The notes under the pieces were generated by a model. That model was not told the DNA's origin and did not search any database. It saw only the letters and a list, made by a program, of their open reading frames with translations. A DNA stretch of 64,000 bases from the NCBI GenBank assembly GCA_963576475.1, contig OY754967.1:23337914-23401913 (forward strand), read 5' to 3'. The position numbers were made by a program, and so were the translations under genes. Source of the DNA: Molanna angustata (Eukaryota > Arthropoda > Insecta > Trichoptera > Molannidae). Below, one piece after another: positions 32,641 through 44,104 of the stretch; position 1 is the stretch's first letter, and every line of letters begins with the position of its first letter.

Positions 32641-33289
32641 GGGAGCAACTGCTGCCAACGTACCTATTTTTTCAATTTGATATTACATCATTACTACAAA
32701 ACGAATCATTTTGAAAAAAAAACTTAGTTTAAATATTGATACTTTAACTTTTCAATTATGTTCTGTATATATTCTTGTAGAAAAATAATAAGAAATAATA
32801 ATTCTTAAAAACCATAAAGTATAGAGCAATATATATTTTTTTAAATCAAAGAAGAACAAAATATCTGGAAAAAATATGTTGTGACGTTGCATTAATGCAT
32901 CACGCTAAGTAAATAAACCAAAAAAACTTTTATTTCGCACAATGGCGCTGAATGGAAAATAAATGTTTTTTTAGGTTACCTTACTAAACACGAAGCATTA
33001 ATGCAATGTCACGACATATTTTACCATGTATTTTTGTCTTCTTTAACTTAAAAAAAATATATTTCTCTTCGCCTTATAGTTTATTAAAAATATAAGATAA
33101 ACGTTGAAAATCGGGATATGCCATTATTTTTCTACAAGAATTTATACAGAACATTACCAAAAAGTAATGGTATATTTTTCTTTATTAATTCACAAACTAT
33201 ATAAATTTGTTTTTTTTCAAAACGTTTTGATTAGAAATAATGATGGTATATCAAATTGAAAAATAGGCACGTTGGCAACAGTCGCCCCT
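32641..33289. mobile_element. TTAA-flanked palindromic MITE (family E), copy 1
   Basis: Nearly the whole element is one inverted repeat: CTGCCAACG…CCTATTTTTTC at the left matches GAAAAATAGG…CGTTGGCA at the right. TTAA flanks both sides (32637-32640, 33290-33293). The centre carries GACGTTGCATTAATGC and its inverse. This is the most diverged of the four copies. Confidence 0.88.
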
Positions 33290-33480
33290 TTAAGTTGCCA
33301 TATCAGTTACTCTGTTAAACACATAATCCTGATCCATAGGTTCGATCGGAATGAACACGTTATTCAGGATGATGAACAAAGGGTATGAATTTGTGAGATG
33401 ACTAATATCAGAAGTACCCAAAGAGTGATAAGTTGTTACTGGATGCGTACTAAATTGACAATAAAAAAGCAAAATATTTA
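33290..33480. other. possible decayed SINE S2 piece
   Basis: AAGTTGTTACTGGATGCGTA near 33428 resembles the S2 body (CTTGTTATTGGGTGCGTG). Weak. Confidence 0.3.
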
Positions 33481-33544
33481 ATGACCGACGTTTTAATGTG
33501 AATGGATTATATTAAATTACTTACAAACATCAGCAGTATTATAT

Positions 33545-33680
33545 GAGTGGTGCGCCGGCAAGCCGAATTCACCGTGAATTCGTGCGCCGCGCCGCGCTGC
33601 CGGGTGGAGCACGCGCCGCGTCGTTGCGACAAGTCGAGCTTGCTACATCGCTCGCACTAGCGGCCCACCGCGTTCGTTCG
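33545..33680. other. GC-rich patch
   Basis: Very GC-rich (GTGCGCCGCGCCGCGCTGCC) compared with its neighbours, with a small inverted pair GAATTCAC/GTGAATTC at about 33563-33580. It borders the foldback at 33681. It may be a repeat end or a CpG-rich promoter remnant. Confidence 0.4.
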
Positions 33681-34351
33681 ACTAGACCTTAGAAAACGCA
33701 CTGGTCATTTTTACCAATTTCAGAAGAGCTGTCAAAGTTGACATTAAACGCGAAAATTTTCAAAACAAATAATAAAAAGTAGTTTTAAAAATATAAGTGT
33801 CATATAATTCATTAAATAACATCTTGAGAAACTAATTTATTTAAAAATGTAATCAAAAAAGTATTGTAATTCATGTATTTTTGTATAATAAAAGTCGGGT
33901 TGCCGTAACTGAAACTGAAAAAAATGCGAATACATAACAATCTTTTTCCTAACCTCATGTGGCAAAGGTGTGGATAAAATTATTCTTGCAATCAATTTCC
34001 ATTCTATTTATAAAGCAACTCGCTCACGCGAGTCACTATTATCATTAAATGTCAACTGCTTAGCGACTCGCGTGAGTGAGTTGCTTTATAAATTGAATCG
34101 AAATTGGTTGCAGGAAAAATACCAATCACAAAACACCTTTGCCATTCGAGGTATGGAATAAGTTTATTATCTATTCGTATCTGTCAAGCTATTTGATCAC
34201 ATTTTTCAAATAAATTATGTATGTTAACATATTTTTATCTATTTTTATGATTTTGAATACTATTTAATATTTTATATGTTTAATTTATCGCGATTAATGA
34301 CAACTTTGACAGATCATCCGACAATGACCAGTGCGTTTTCTAAGCTCTAGT
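33681..34351. mobile_element. 671-bp foldback element
   Basis: The ends start ACTAGA and share CTTAGAAAACGCACTGGTCA on both arms. Inward similarity continues (CTGTCAAAGTTG, AATTTATTT) to a strong central hairpin: GGCAAAGGTGT … GCAACTCGCTCACGCGAGTC, inverted as GACTCGCGTGAGTGAGTTGC … ACACCTTTGCC (33961-34146). No protein and no unambiguous target duplication (CGTTCG lies near both edges). Confidence 0.8.
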
Positions 34352-35639
34352 GTACGTTCGCTCAGTCCAGTCGAGTAATTCACCCAGTGAACGTGTGCGA
34401 TCTCTAATAATTGTTTCAACATAGTAGCAACGGTTTCGCGTTCCACTTTGTATAACGAACTATCGGATGTTTTCAACTATGCCTCGAATTTGTAGACAGT
34501 ATAATGAAAGTTTTAGTGATATAGACATATTTTTCCTTTCTTATAATCAATTCCGAGAAAGGGTAAGTTGCGAGTGCAGACGGATATCATAATGACGAAA
34601 TGTGTTGTGACATCAGTTGCTCTACCTCTCACATTCCTCCACTTTCCTATTTCTATTCCTACAGTTCCTCCCCCATCTCCGTCATTACCTTTGTTTATTT
34701 TGTCATATGTATATTTTTTTTGCACCTGCACTATACCAAATATTATTATTATATATTAAATAAAAAATGGGAAACATAACACTTGTGCTCAATGTTACCA
34801 AAATTAAAAATCAAATGGAATAAAAAATATGTACGAATCAAAATTTTCGAGATTAATATTTGTGTTGAATTTGTCAGAAATCCGACGAATCGAATATGAT
34901 ATTTCTGCTTTGATTGCACAGTACAGCGCGTCTAGATTATTCTCCGATATTCAAAGTCTGCATATTTTATTTGAACTAAATATGCAATGAAGGCACAGAG
35001 GAAAGTAGTTTTGATCAGTACCTACCAACCTACACTCTGTGTACTCTGTACGATACATAACGAACATCGTACAGATCCTCTGATTGGGAATGGTACCATC
35101 ACAGCACAGCGTCGCTATATCGCCTCACAACACCGGATATAGGCAAACCCTGAGGCTTTCCCGCATCATGAATAACAGATTGCCGTAGAGCGAAGTCGGA
35201 GACTATTTCGAAAATAATCACAACCAACCGCGCTTTTTATATTACAATATAACACTTAAAAACGTCTCGCAAGTATTTTTCTTTTCTTTTCAATTTTATC
35301 AAAAATATAACACCTTTCTTGACTGACATAATAAAAAAAACAACGAAATTCAACTGTTTACATTTGTAAAGAAAACGAGAGCTCCTATTTTCGAATGAAA
35401 TATGGTATTGGAGACGTGTATTTTGTATACCTACTATAAACATTATTCTGATGGCAAAACTCCCAAGAAATTCATCAATTATCATTATAAGTCAATAGTA
35501 CAAAACCAAATATTTTATTTCAACCAAGTGACATTATTTTGTCCTTTTTATGATAAAAATGTGCACGTTGTAGCCCATTGCATTTACATATTTATAAGAC
35601 GATCTTTTTTCACACATTTTTTTTATGAAGACATTCGCA
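34352..35639. other. intergenic, nothing recognised
   Basis: Includes a pyrimidine-rich tract at 34615-34710 and a less AT-rich patch at 35085-35200. A 59-codon minus frame (34297-34476) begins at a non-ATG codon right after a stop; I cannot assign it. Confidence 0.4.
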
Positions 35640-36097
35640 ATAGTGAATGTTTCGCCTTACAAAATGTGTACACAAAATATTTAATGTGTACACAATTTAG
35701 CTCACCAATGCAGAGACTTCCAAGACTTGCTAATAAGTTTGAGCAGATCGATGTCTTTGCATTGAGTTATGGTGCATACAAGAGTTTGTTGTTACTTGTT
35801 ACATTATAATGAAATGATTATATGTAATGAATGAGTCTTGACTATCTATGTATCATTATTATTTTTTGTAAATATTATTATTAATATATTTTTAAGTTGC
35901 ACTGTTTCTACTGCTGATTTGTGTTCAAAGTTTTTTTGGATATGTTTTTTTTATGTTTAGTTGCTTTACATATTATTTTATTGTTTTTTTTTGTTATATT
36001 TTCTTTTTACTAAGTATATAATTGTTTTCAGTATGTATATTTTAATGTAAGTTTGTAAAAGGCAATTTATGCCGTTAATGAATAAATAAATAAATGA
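35640..36097 (+). mobile_element. LINE 3' end with hairpin and (AATA)n tail
   Basis: The end of the frame at 35402-35809 reads RLPRLANKFEQIDVFALSYG, similar to LINE ORF2 C-termini. It is followed by an AT-rich UTR, then TGTAAAA, hairpin GGCA-ATTTA-TGCC (36061-36073), GTTAATG and AATAAATAAATAAAT. Confidence 0.7.
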
Positions 36098-36499
36098 GAA
36101 ATATGACTGCTGAAATCGTTCATAATCAAATATATTCATGAATCTGTCAAAAACAAAGTATTATAATAATAATGTTTCTTTTTACGGTGGTTGACAGCTT
36201 ACCTACATCAATGGTAATCCATTAAAATCTCTGTTGGTATTAACCATAGAAACAACACCATACTATTTTGTTAGTTCTCCGATCTGACAGGACAAACATT
36301 GTAACAAATCTCATAAATAAATCAATCCAATCACATTTCCACAGATAATCCTTTCAAGAACAACAGACAAATATTCATGAATCATTTATGTGGAAACAGC
36401 AAACATGATAATTATTAACGTTGTATTTAATCAATAGTATTCTGCCATATTTGATAGTACAAATATAGCGATCCTTCATTTAACCTCTGTGGTAATCGA
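36098..36499. other. intergenic, nothing recognised
   Basis: Nothing distinct between the LINE tail and the minisatellite. Confidence 0.4.
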
Positions 36500-37315
36500 C
36501 AAATATTTAAATCGCAACAGAAATAAATATTATGAACAGCATTATGAGGAGATAAGTATTATAAACAGTATATTGTGGAAATAAATATTATAAACAGTTC
36601 ACAGTGGAAATAAATATTATAAACAGTATTATGTAGAAATAACTATTATAAATAGTATTATGTAGAAATAACTATTATAAACAGTATTATGTGGAAATAC
36701 ATATTATAAAAAGGATAATGTGGAAATAAATATTTTCAACAGAATTATATGTAAATAAATATATTAACAGTATTATGTGGAAATAAATATTATAAGCAGT
36801 ATAATGTGTAAATAAATATCTTAAACAGTATTATGTGGAAATAATAGATATTTCTATTATGTTGTTAGTCGCCCGAGAAGCAATATAAAATAAAATAATA
36901 AATAAATATAATGAACAGTATAATTTGGAAATTTACAAAACTCTTCTTAGACCGGTCATAACATATGCATCAGAATTGGACACCTGTCCTGAAGGAAGAA
37001 GAAGCAGAGGGAGACCTATGTAGGATGAGATGGCTGGACAACATCGAGGGCAATATAAGAGTGATCGGACAGACAAATTGGAGGAGACTTGCTGCCGACA
37101 GGGCGGAATGGAGGCAGTTTCTTGAGGAGGCCAAGGCTCGCACCGGGCTGTAGCGCCATTGCTGATGATGATGATAATTTGGAAATAAATATTATGATAA
37201 GTATAATGTGTAAATAAATAATATAAACAGTAGGTATAATGTACAAATAAACAGTATAATGTAGAAAATATCATTAACAGTTAAACAGTAGGTATAATGT
37301 GGAAATAAATACTAT
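36500..37315. repeat. minisatellite, about 28-30-bp units, split by two retroposon pieces
   Basis: Degenerate units of ACAGTATTATGTGGAAATAA plus ATATTATAA run for about 12 copies before and 4 after an RTE tail. A SINE S2 end (GTCGCCCGAGAAGCAATATA) is embedded near 36868. Confidence 0.88.
36933..37173 (+). mobile_element. RTE LINE 3' end with 13-bp TSD
   Basis: Frames spell YKTLLRPVITYASE, then RMRWLDNIEGNI and NWRRLAADRAEWRQFLEEAK followed by ARTGL and TAG: the C-terminus of RTE-clade ORF2, with a frame change and internal shortening. It ends in (GAT)n. ATAATTTGGAAAT flanks it (36920-36932 and 37174-37186). Confidence 0.9.
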
Positions 37316-38333
37316 AGAGCAAGATCCAGCGACTGCCAGACATAATATGTCATAGTATTAAGGTTGATTTTTTTCTGTAAAAGGATACCATAGAAGGTAA
37401 CAACGGTTGGATTATATAGACCGTGAACACTGGTGGCTTTCGCACAAAACAGACTTCGAAGTTTTGAAAATTTCTATTTAATGCGTCAGTTATAACAAAA
37501 CTCTTACATATCACGTCTTCCATTAACAGACACTTTAGTAGGTGGAAACCCCCCGACAGACACCTTTAAAGTTTACATTACAAGTTTTGTGCAATAGATA
37601 CACAGTTCACAGGCGTGATGTCAACATTTTTTTTTATTTTTTTTTTTTTTATTTTATTTAACAGTTTGTCAACAGCTATATAAAAAAAAATTACAGATAA
37701 ACATTTTACATTTAAATGAAGCCAATTATAGACGAATATTATATAATTATACTATTCACTGGTTAAGAGTAATAACAAAGTTTTTAATCAAGTTAATTGA
37801 AACCATCTCGTTACTGCAGATTCCACGCAGTACCCACCTAAGTGTATATAAATAAATAAATGTGAAATAGCCAAAGAATATTCACGCGGCTACACGCAGG
37901 TAAATACTATATAGGTATAGTTTTATGGCCCCATTAAAAAATCATTGTAACATTAAAAAATCTTTAGTTGTAGAATAATACAAATGTTGACAAAATAATG
38001 AAAAAACAGCTATAAAAGGATGTACAGACGTGAATAAAAAGATAAATATAAGTCGAGAGATGAAATTATAGCTTAACAGTAAGAGTGTATGATCCGATTT
38101 GGTACATTGTATTTCCAATTTTTTTTTATATCAACGATGAACTCGCTAAAATTCCTAGCGATATTTCAACGCCATGTATTGAAATATAGCATGAACAATA
38201 TATTTATTATTATACACAAATATTATAACGGCTTAGAATCTATTGATATGATAAACATAGTTCTGGAGCAAAACCAGATTAATGTATACGAAACAATAAA
38301 TATAAACTGAATAAAATATTGTTTATTTATTTA
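37316..38333. other. intergenic, nothing recognised
   Basis: Contains a T-rich run at 37627-37660 and AT-rich filler. The frame at 38089-38310 has no recognisable motif. Confidence 0.4.
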
Positions 38334-38337
38334 TTAA

Positions 38338-39022
38338 GGGGGGGATTGCTGCCAACGTACCTATTTTTCAATTTGATATACCATCATTATTTCTTATCAA
38401 ATAATTTTGAAAAAAATAATTTAGATAGTTTGGATAAATAAACAAAAATATACCTTAACTTTTTGATAATAATCTGTATAAATTCTTGTAGAAAAATTAT
38501 GGCATACCCCGATTTTCAACGTTTATGATATATTTTTAATAAACTATAAGGCGTAGAGTAATATATATATATTTTTTTTTTAATTAAAGAAGACAAAAAT
38601 ATCTAGAAAAATATGATGTGACGTTGCATTAATGCTTCAGGTTTAGTAAATAAACCTAAAAAACATTTATTTTCCATTCAGCGCCATTGGGTAATAAAAG
38701 TTTTTTTGGTTTATTTACTTAACCTGATGCGTTAATGCAACGTCATATCATATTTTTCCAGGCATTTTGTTCTTCTTTAATTTAAAAAAAAATATTGCTC
38801 TATACCTTATATTTTTTTAGAAATTTAAGATAAATGTCTAAAATCGGGCTATGCTTATTATTTTCCTACAAGAATATATACAGAACATAATCAAAAAGTT
38901 AAGGTATATTTCTCTTTATTAATATCCAAACTAACTAGGTTATTTTTTTCAAAATGATTCGTTTAGTAATAATGATGGTATATCAAATTGAAAAAATAGG
39001 TACGTTGGCAGCAGTCACCCTC
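38338..39022. mobile_element. TTAA-flanked palindromic MITE (family E), copy 2
   Basis: TTAA at 38334-38337 and 39023-39026; arms begin GGGGGG and TTGCTGCCAACGTACC. It interrupts a family F LINE tail: (TTTA)n on the left and AAAACGATTACACATCACAC on the right are contiguous in the copy at 13.14 kb. Confidence 0.9.
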
Positions 39023-39026
39023 TTAA

Positions 39027-39300
39027 AGAAAAAACGATTACACATCACACATAGGTACATTTTTGTTTTATACACAAAGTTGATATAATATATGTGTTAT
39101 CCTATAGAGAAATTACAAAAAACAAGGTGCTTAGAGATTTAGATAGAAATAAAAGTAACAAAATCTATAAATGTTGAAAAAACATATTATGAAGTATAAA
39201 GTATAATTTTGAATTCACAAGAATGGCGTTTTCAAAATCATCCATATAACATTATTTCCTCAACAGTGCATTCCAGCCATACTCAGGTCATAAGAAGCTT
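39027..39300 (-). mobile_element. LINE 3' end (family F), second copy
   Basis: Matches 13160-13430 block by block (ACATTTTTGTTTTATACA, AACATATTATGAAGTATAA). Its terminal AATAAATA tail lies on the other side of the family E insertion (38320-38336). Confidence 0.7.
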
Positions 39301-39339
39301 TATCAGTGATCTTTTTTACAATTTCCCATTTGAATATAG

Positions 39340-39803
39340 ATTCAGATACACAACAAATGTAAGTCTTCTTCTGGGTCACAATCCTAGGATTGGTCTGCGC
39401 CAAACACTCGATCTTTCCACTTATCTCTATCGTCCACCAGTCTCTTCATCTCTTTCTAACTGCTACAGCGCATGTCACCGATTATCTGGTCTATGTATAT
39501 AGTTGTTTCTGGGGCGACCTCTACAGTTAACCCCATCAATCATTCCTTCGACGATGGTAAAAAGCAAACCCGGATGTTGTGGCCTTTCCAAGTTCTCTGT
39601 TGGGCAATTCTTTTCATAAGTAGCCTTGTCTCTCCAACCCTACTTAGTACCTCGTCGTTGTAGATGTGTTCTGACCAGTGAACATTAGCCATGCGTCTGT
39701 AGCACCACATCTCAAACGCAGACAGACGTCCCGTTTCGCGTTGGCTGATGGTCCATGTTTCACAGCCATATAGCAGTACACTCCAGACAAGAGTCTTGAT
39801 CAA
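39340..39803 (-). mobile_element. RTE-type LINE ORF2 C-terminal fragment
   Basis: The minus-strand frame 39540-39803 reads MIKTLVWSVLLYGCETWTIS, FEMWCYRRMANVHWSEH and VGETRLLMKRIAQQR. This is the region downstream of the RT in insect RTE/BovB-like LINEs. The remaining C-terminus continues in broken frames to about 39340 (IIGDMRCSS, DDREKW). It is distinct in sequence from the 50.5 kb and 36.9 kb elements. Confidence 0.82.
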
Positions 39804-40038
39804 ATTTTTCCTTATTTTGATGGAAATATAAATGTAAGTATGGACATTAAATTGGTCATTAAATTTTTTACATAATCTGTAAAGCGGTATCCTGAATCCT
39901 GCATTTTTAACGCTGTAGGTTAATAGAAAACTGCAAATTTCGTTGCGTGTAGGTAGGTACTAGAAATACATTATTTTAAAAGCTTTTTTAAAAACGTAAC
40001 TAAAATGATAATATTTCTAAAAATTATTTTCTCTTTAA

Positions 40039-40707
40039 GGGGGGGACTGCTGCCAACGTACCTATTTTTCAATTTGATATACCATCATTATTTCTTATCA
40101 AATCGTTTTGAAAAAAATAACTTAGATAGTTTGGATATTAATAAAGAAAAATATACCTTAACGTTTTGATAATGTTCTGTATAAATTCTTGTAGAAAAAT
40201 AATGCCATACCCCGATTTTCAACGTTTATCATATATTTTTAATAAACTATAAGGCGTAGAGTAATATATTTTTTTTTTAAATTAAATAAGACAAAAATAT
40301 CTATAAAAATATGATGTGACGTTGCATTAATGCTTCAGGTTTAGTAAATAAACCTAAAAAACATTTATTTTCCATTCAGCGCCATTGCGTAATAAAAGTT
40401 TTTTTGGTTTATTTACTTAACCTGATGCGTTAATGCAACGTCATATCATATTTTTCCAGGTATTTGTAAAAAAAAATATTGCCCTATACCTCATATTTTT
40501 TTAGAAATTTAAGATAAATGTCTAAAAACGGGGTATGCTTATTATTTTCCTAAAAGAATATATACAGAACATAATCAAAAAGTTAAGGTATATTTCTCTT
40601 TATTAATATCCAAACTAACTGGGTTATTTTGTTTCAAAATGATTCGTTTAGTAATAATGATGGTATATCAAATTGAAAAAATAGGTACGTTGGCAGCAGT
40701 CACCCTC
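40039..40707. mobile_element. TTAA-flanked palindromic MITE (family E), copy 3
   Basis: TTAA at 40035-40038 and 40708-40711. It is very close in sequence to copy 2, including the central GTTTAGTAAATAAACC and its inverse. Confidence 0.9.
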
Positions 40708-40711
40708 TTAA

Positions 40712-41561
40712 TAGATCAACAGCCGGCGAGAAAAAATGGCGCTGTCTCGTTATTCTAGATGGAATTTGAATATGAAGCATACTATTTAATTGAATGCGAT
40801 CGAATTTACTATGGCATATTTTATATAATGTTACGGCATAATCATTTTTCTTCTGTTGGCGAGACTGATCATGTTATGCCGTTAAGTATTTCGCTATATT
40901 GAATCTGACGTTCATTACTCCTGTACTGCATACACCTGAGGATTGTTTTTAATATAATCAATATTTTAGGAATATTACGCATAATGAAGACTCCAAATAA
41001 CACTTGCATGCTCTAGTCTACAGCGAACTAAAGAGGTGAATAATATTGTGTTGAACTATTTGAAAATCCAAGTTGTATAGTGTAAGTATCGTTCCTACAT
41101 ACATATATGGATATTGTATGAAATTTACTACCTACATACATACCTACTTATAATAATGAATCATGTAAATTATAATATATGATAAACAAATCAAAATGGA
41201 AACACGAGAAATTGAAATGGAAACACAAGTACGGAATCTTAAATATTTAATAGACATTGATGGACTTTTCGTGAGATTTTCATGCAACATCCTATCATTA
41301 TAATATGAAACAGTGAAACACCTGGGTGATATCTATCATAAATGTTAGGTAGCAGAATTCATATCTTCTTTGGTAATTATAATAATGATAAATGAACAGA
41401 AATACGAAATATGTTTGATAGAAATCAAAATTTCATCAAATATTCCAATTACATACAATTGTAAGTTGACATACTGTAATTATATATGAACAATTTATGA
41501 TTCTAATATTTTAGAATTAATATTTTACTATAAATTTTAACCATAAATGCGTAAAATAATT
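40712..41561. other. intergenic, nothing recognised
   Basis: AT-rich with no repeat partner. Confidence 0.4.
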
Positions 41562-41765
41562 TAATTTTCAAACTTGACTCGAAAATAATATAGTTTTTGA
41601 GTCAACTTTGGGGCATGATAGGTTTCGCTTCTTTTGGGGCGTGATAGGTTTCGCTTTTGGGGCATGATAGGTTTCGCTTCTATTTCTTAATTTTCAATCT
41701 TGACTCGAAAATAATATAGTTTTCGAATCAAGTTTGTGGAACGGCAGGTTATGCTTCTTTTTCAT
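41562..41765. repeat. local duplication with nested 24-34-bp repeats
   Basis: TTGACTCGAAAATAATATAG starts two diverged copies, and TTTGGGGCATGATAGGTTTC is repeated three times in the first. Confidence 0.88.
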
Positions 41766-41783
41766 CCTTTGTGATAAAAATGT

Positions 41784-41962
41784 GAATTAAGAGTTGCCAT
41801 CTGTCCTGAGGAGGAGGCGATCACAGAACTCTTTCGTAATATAATCAAAGTGAAACATATGATTGGTATACACATGTGTCGTGATTCCTTTTATAAAGTC
41901 ATGCACACCTGTCCCTGGTTACGCCACATTATGAGAAATGCCGAGTTGGTATGTGTATGAAA
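41784..41962 (+). mobile_element. retroposon fragment (family G)
   Basis: GTATACACATGTGT, CCTTTTATAAAG and ATGCACACC…CTGGTTAC align with 52078-52145. Confidence 0.6.
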
Positions 41963-41964
41963 CG

Positions 41965-42045
41965 TAATAAATAAAATTGGTACAAGTAGGTTAACAAGCC
42001 AAAAATGAAAAAAATATTTCTGGCGCAGTTCAAGGATGACATATT
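41965..42045 (-). mobile_element. family A fragment
   Basis: ATTGGTACAAGTAGGTTAAC and TCTGGCGCAGTTCAAGGATG match the inverted unit at 9065-9130. Confidence 0.7.
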
Positions 42046-42590
42046 TGTCGCGCTTCGTGGCTCAGTTGGTTAGGTATCTGATTGCTGATCCAAGGGTCCC
42101 GGGTTCGATTCCTGGTGAAGACACATTAATTGTGTTTAGTTATTTTAATTGTGTTTTGGAGCGGTGATAGCCCAGCGGTAAGGTCGTCGTCTCACATGCG
42201 TGAGGTTGACTGTTCGAATCCGGGCGGGGCACGCACCTCTGGATTTTTAAAAAATCTATGTGCGGATTTATATCACTAACTATGTATAGCCATGATCCTA
42301 TTTGTTTGGTTCCCCTTTCTGAGGGTTACGAAGGTCAGATGGCAGTCGCTTCAATGTAATAACCAGACTCGCCAATTTCAGGATCATGGTCAAAGCGTAC
42401 CCCGATAAAAACGGGACAAAAGCGCTAAGGGGAAAATAAAAAGAAAGTTGTTTTAATTGTGTTTTTAGTCTGTATCTGATAAATATTGTAAGTCTCCAGA
42501 ATGTGGCAACTTGTTATTGGGTGCATGTTAAATAATTGTTTGAAATAGCACATGTTAGTTGCACGAGTAGCTACATAAAATAAAATAAAA
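42046..42590 (+). mobile_element. SINE family S2, split by SINE S3
   Basis: The head (GCTTCGTGGCTCAGTTGG; B box GGGTTCGATTCC) lies at 42046-42125. The body resumes after the S3 insertion with GTCTCCAGAATGTGGCAACT and ends AAAATAAAATAAAAATAAA. Confidence 0.9.
42158..42450 (+). mobile_element. tRNA-derived SINE family S3, 293 bp, 15-bp TSD
   Basis: A box TAGCCCAGCGG (42168-42178) and B box GTTCGAATCC (42212-42221), followed by a unique body. TTTTAATTGTGTTTT flanks both ends (42143-42157 and 42451-42465) perfectly, so the insertion is recent. Confidence 0.93.
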
Positions 42591-42755
42591 ATAAATTTGT
42601 GCGAAAGCATTGTTAACTCGTGTGTAAGAACAGTGTCTTTCATTGTATATGAACCAATTTCTCAAGAGAGAAAAATAAATTTGTGCGAAAGCATTGTTAA
42701 CTCGTGTGTGAGAACAGTGTCTTTCATTGTTTATGAACCAATTTCTCAATAGAGT
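42588..42755. repeat. 84-bp tandem duplication
   Basis: ATAAATTTGTGCGAAAGCAT starts two near-identical copies 84 bp apart (42591 and 42675), overlapping a family A fragment. Confidence 0.9.
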
Positions 42756-42925
42756 GCGTTACAAAAAAGTTTATTCGTCAGTTCATAAATGGCAAAGGTA
42801 AAACCGATAATTTTCAAGAACTATAATATCTATGAACAAAATACAAAGAATTTTCAAAAATTGGATTGATAAGGATCTCAATAATTGGTGAACGTTGAGC
42901 AAGCGCATAAAGTATTCACATAAAT
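42620..42925 (-). mobile_element. family A fragment
   Basis: GTGTCTTTCATTGT, ACCAATTTCTCAATAGAG, TCATAAATGGCAAAGG and AACGTTGAGCAAGCGCATAA follow the order of the inverted unit at 9170-9405. Confidence 0.75.
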
Positions 42926-43439
42926 AAAATTGGTAAAATAATTATGTGACAATTTAACAAAGTTGTATGAGAAAGTCCTTTACGGGATTAAAGTGGATTT
43001 TTTTCTGTTTACTTTCTCACAAATTTAAAAGGTTTACGTGAGGACATAATTTATTTTCCGGAAATCAAATTCGAGTGAGAATGCACTGACCTGGTTTTAT
43101 CAAGAAGAAAGAATTTTCACAGCAAAGGGACTGCAGTAGGTAAATAAATTCCCTTTTACACATACAACGTGCAAGAGTCGTGAAGAATGACTTCCGTTTC
43201 GGCGAACGTAGCAGCGATAAAGCTAACCAACCAAGCACCACCACCATCATATCCAGTCTAGAGCACATCTCGGAAGTGGATCCGAGAGGAGGGCTACATA
43301 ATGAATTCAGGAACTGCTCACTCAGCCGCCTCGAGAGAAAACGAAATTCCTTAACATGAATCGAAACCGCGTAAAATTACCATATACCTCTCTGTCCTCT
43401 GCCTAATTATGACGATCATACAAAGAAAACAAATTCATT
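42926..43439. other. intergenic with a less AT-rich patch
   Basis: 43170-43350 is less AT-rich and contains a 24-codon ATG frame (43187) in a plausible start context, but it is too short and unmatched to call. Confidence 0.35.
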
Positions 43440-43748
43440 ACAACAAAAAGATTTGTGATATATTGATGTTGCGCCTTGTATCAGGCAATATGTATAGCGA
43501 GTTTATACGAATAAAGTATTCGGCAATCTTCGGGGTTTTATATAAGGGAATGTCGGTGGTTTGTTCGTGGCTTTTTATCTAGGATAGTGCTCTCACGTAG
43601 TGATTCAATTAGTAAACTAATTATTGTACGTCACTCTTGTTATACATTTACTGTAATTTATAATAATTGTGTTAATTGTTAAACGCGTGTTAGTTTAATA
43701 TATCTGTGTACTACTAGCAGATATCATAAAATTTAATTTTATATAACG
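43440..43748. other. possible decayed LTR-like segment
   Basis: TGTTGCGCCTTGTATCAGGC, a TATATAAG word at 43540 and a downstream AT-rich stretch resemble a solo LTR promoter. No second LTR or clean target duplication is seen. Confidence 0.25.
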
Positions 43749-44104
43749 TTGAAACCAGTTGAAATACATAGAATAAATCGGAAAGTCAAGAACACAAAAC
43801 ACCAAAGGCAGTTTTATAAAACAATTCTTGCAAATGTTGCCAATCGCTCGAATATTTTCGAATTTCAAGAAATCATTATTTTGGTTAAATTTTCTTTGGA
43901 TGTATTTTTATATGGTTTTTTTTTTATTTGGTATAAGTTTTTCTTTATATTTCTTTTTACTTTATTTTCATTTTCACTGTTTATAGATTGGACATGTTTG
44001 TTTTTTTATGTATTTTCACGCATTATGTAGGTACCTACTATATTTCGTATCTTTTGTGAATACTTTATGTAAACGGCAAACGCCGTTAATGAAATAAAAT
44101 AAAT
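43749..44104 (+). mobile_element. LINE 3' tail with 6-bp hairpin
   Basis: A UTR-like segment ends with TGTAAACGGC, hairpin AACGGC-AAAC-GCCGTT (44072-44087), then AATGAAATAAAATAAAT. The short frame before it is hydrophobic and not convincing. Confidence 0.6.

Noticed and set aside
34297..34476. Minus-strand frame as a host exon
   Set aside because: It starts at a non-ATG codon directly after a stop, overlaps the foldback end and has no recognised motif.
43187..43261. Short ATG frame in a GC-richer patch as first exon of a gene
   Set aside because: Only 24 codons, with no splice or homology support visible.
43440..43748. Solo LTR
   Set aside because: A TATA word and LTR-like start exist, but there is no partner LTR, TG…CA ends or target duplication that I could verify; kept only as a low-confidence note.
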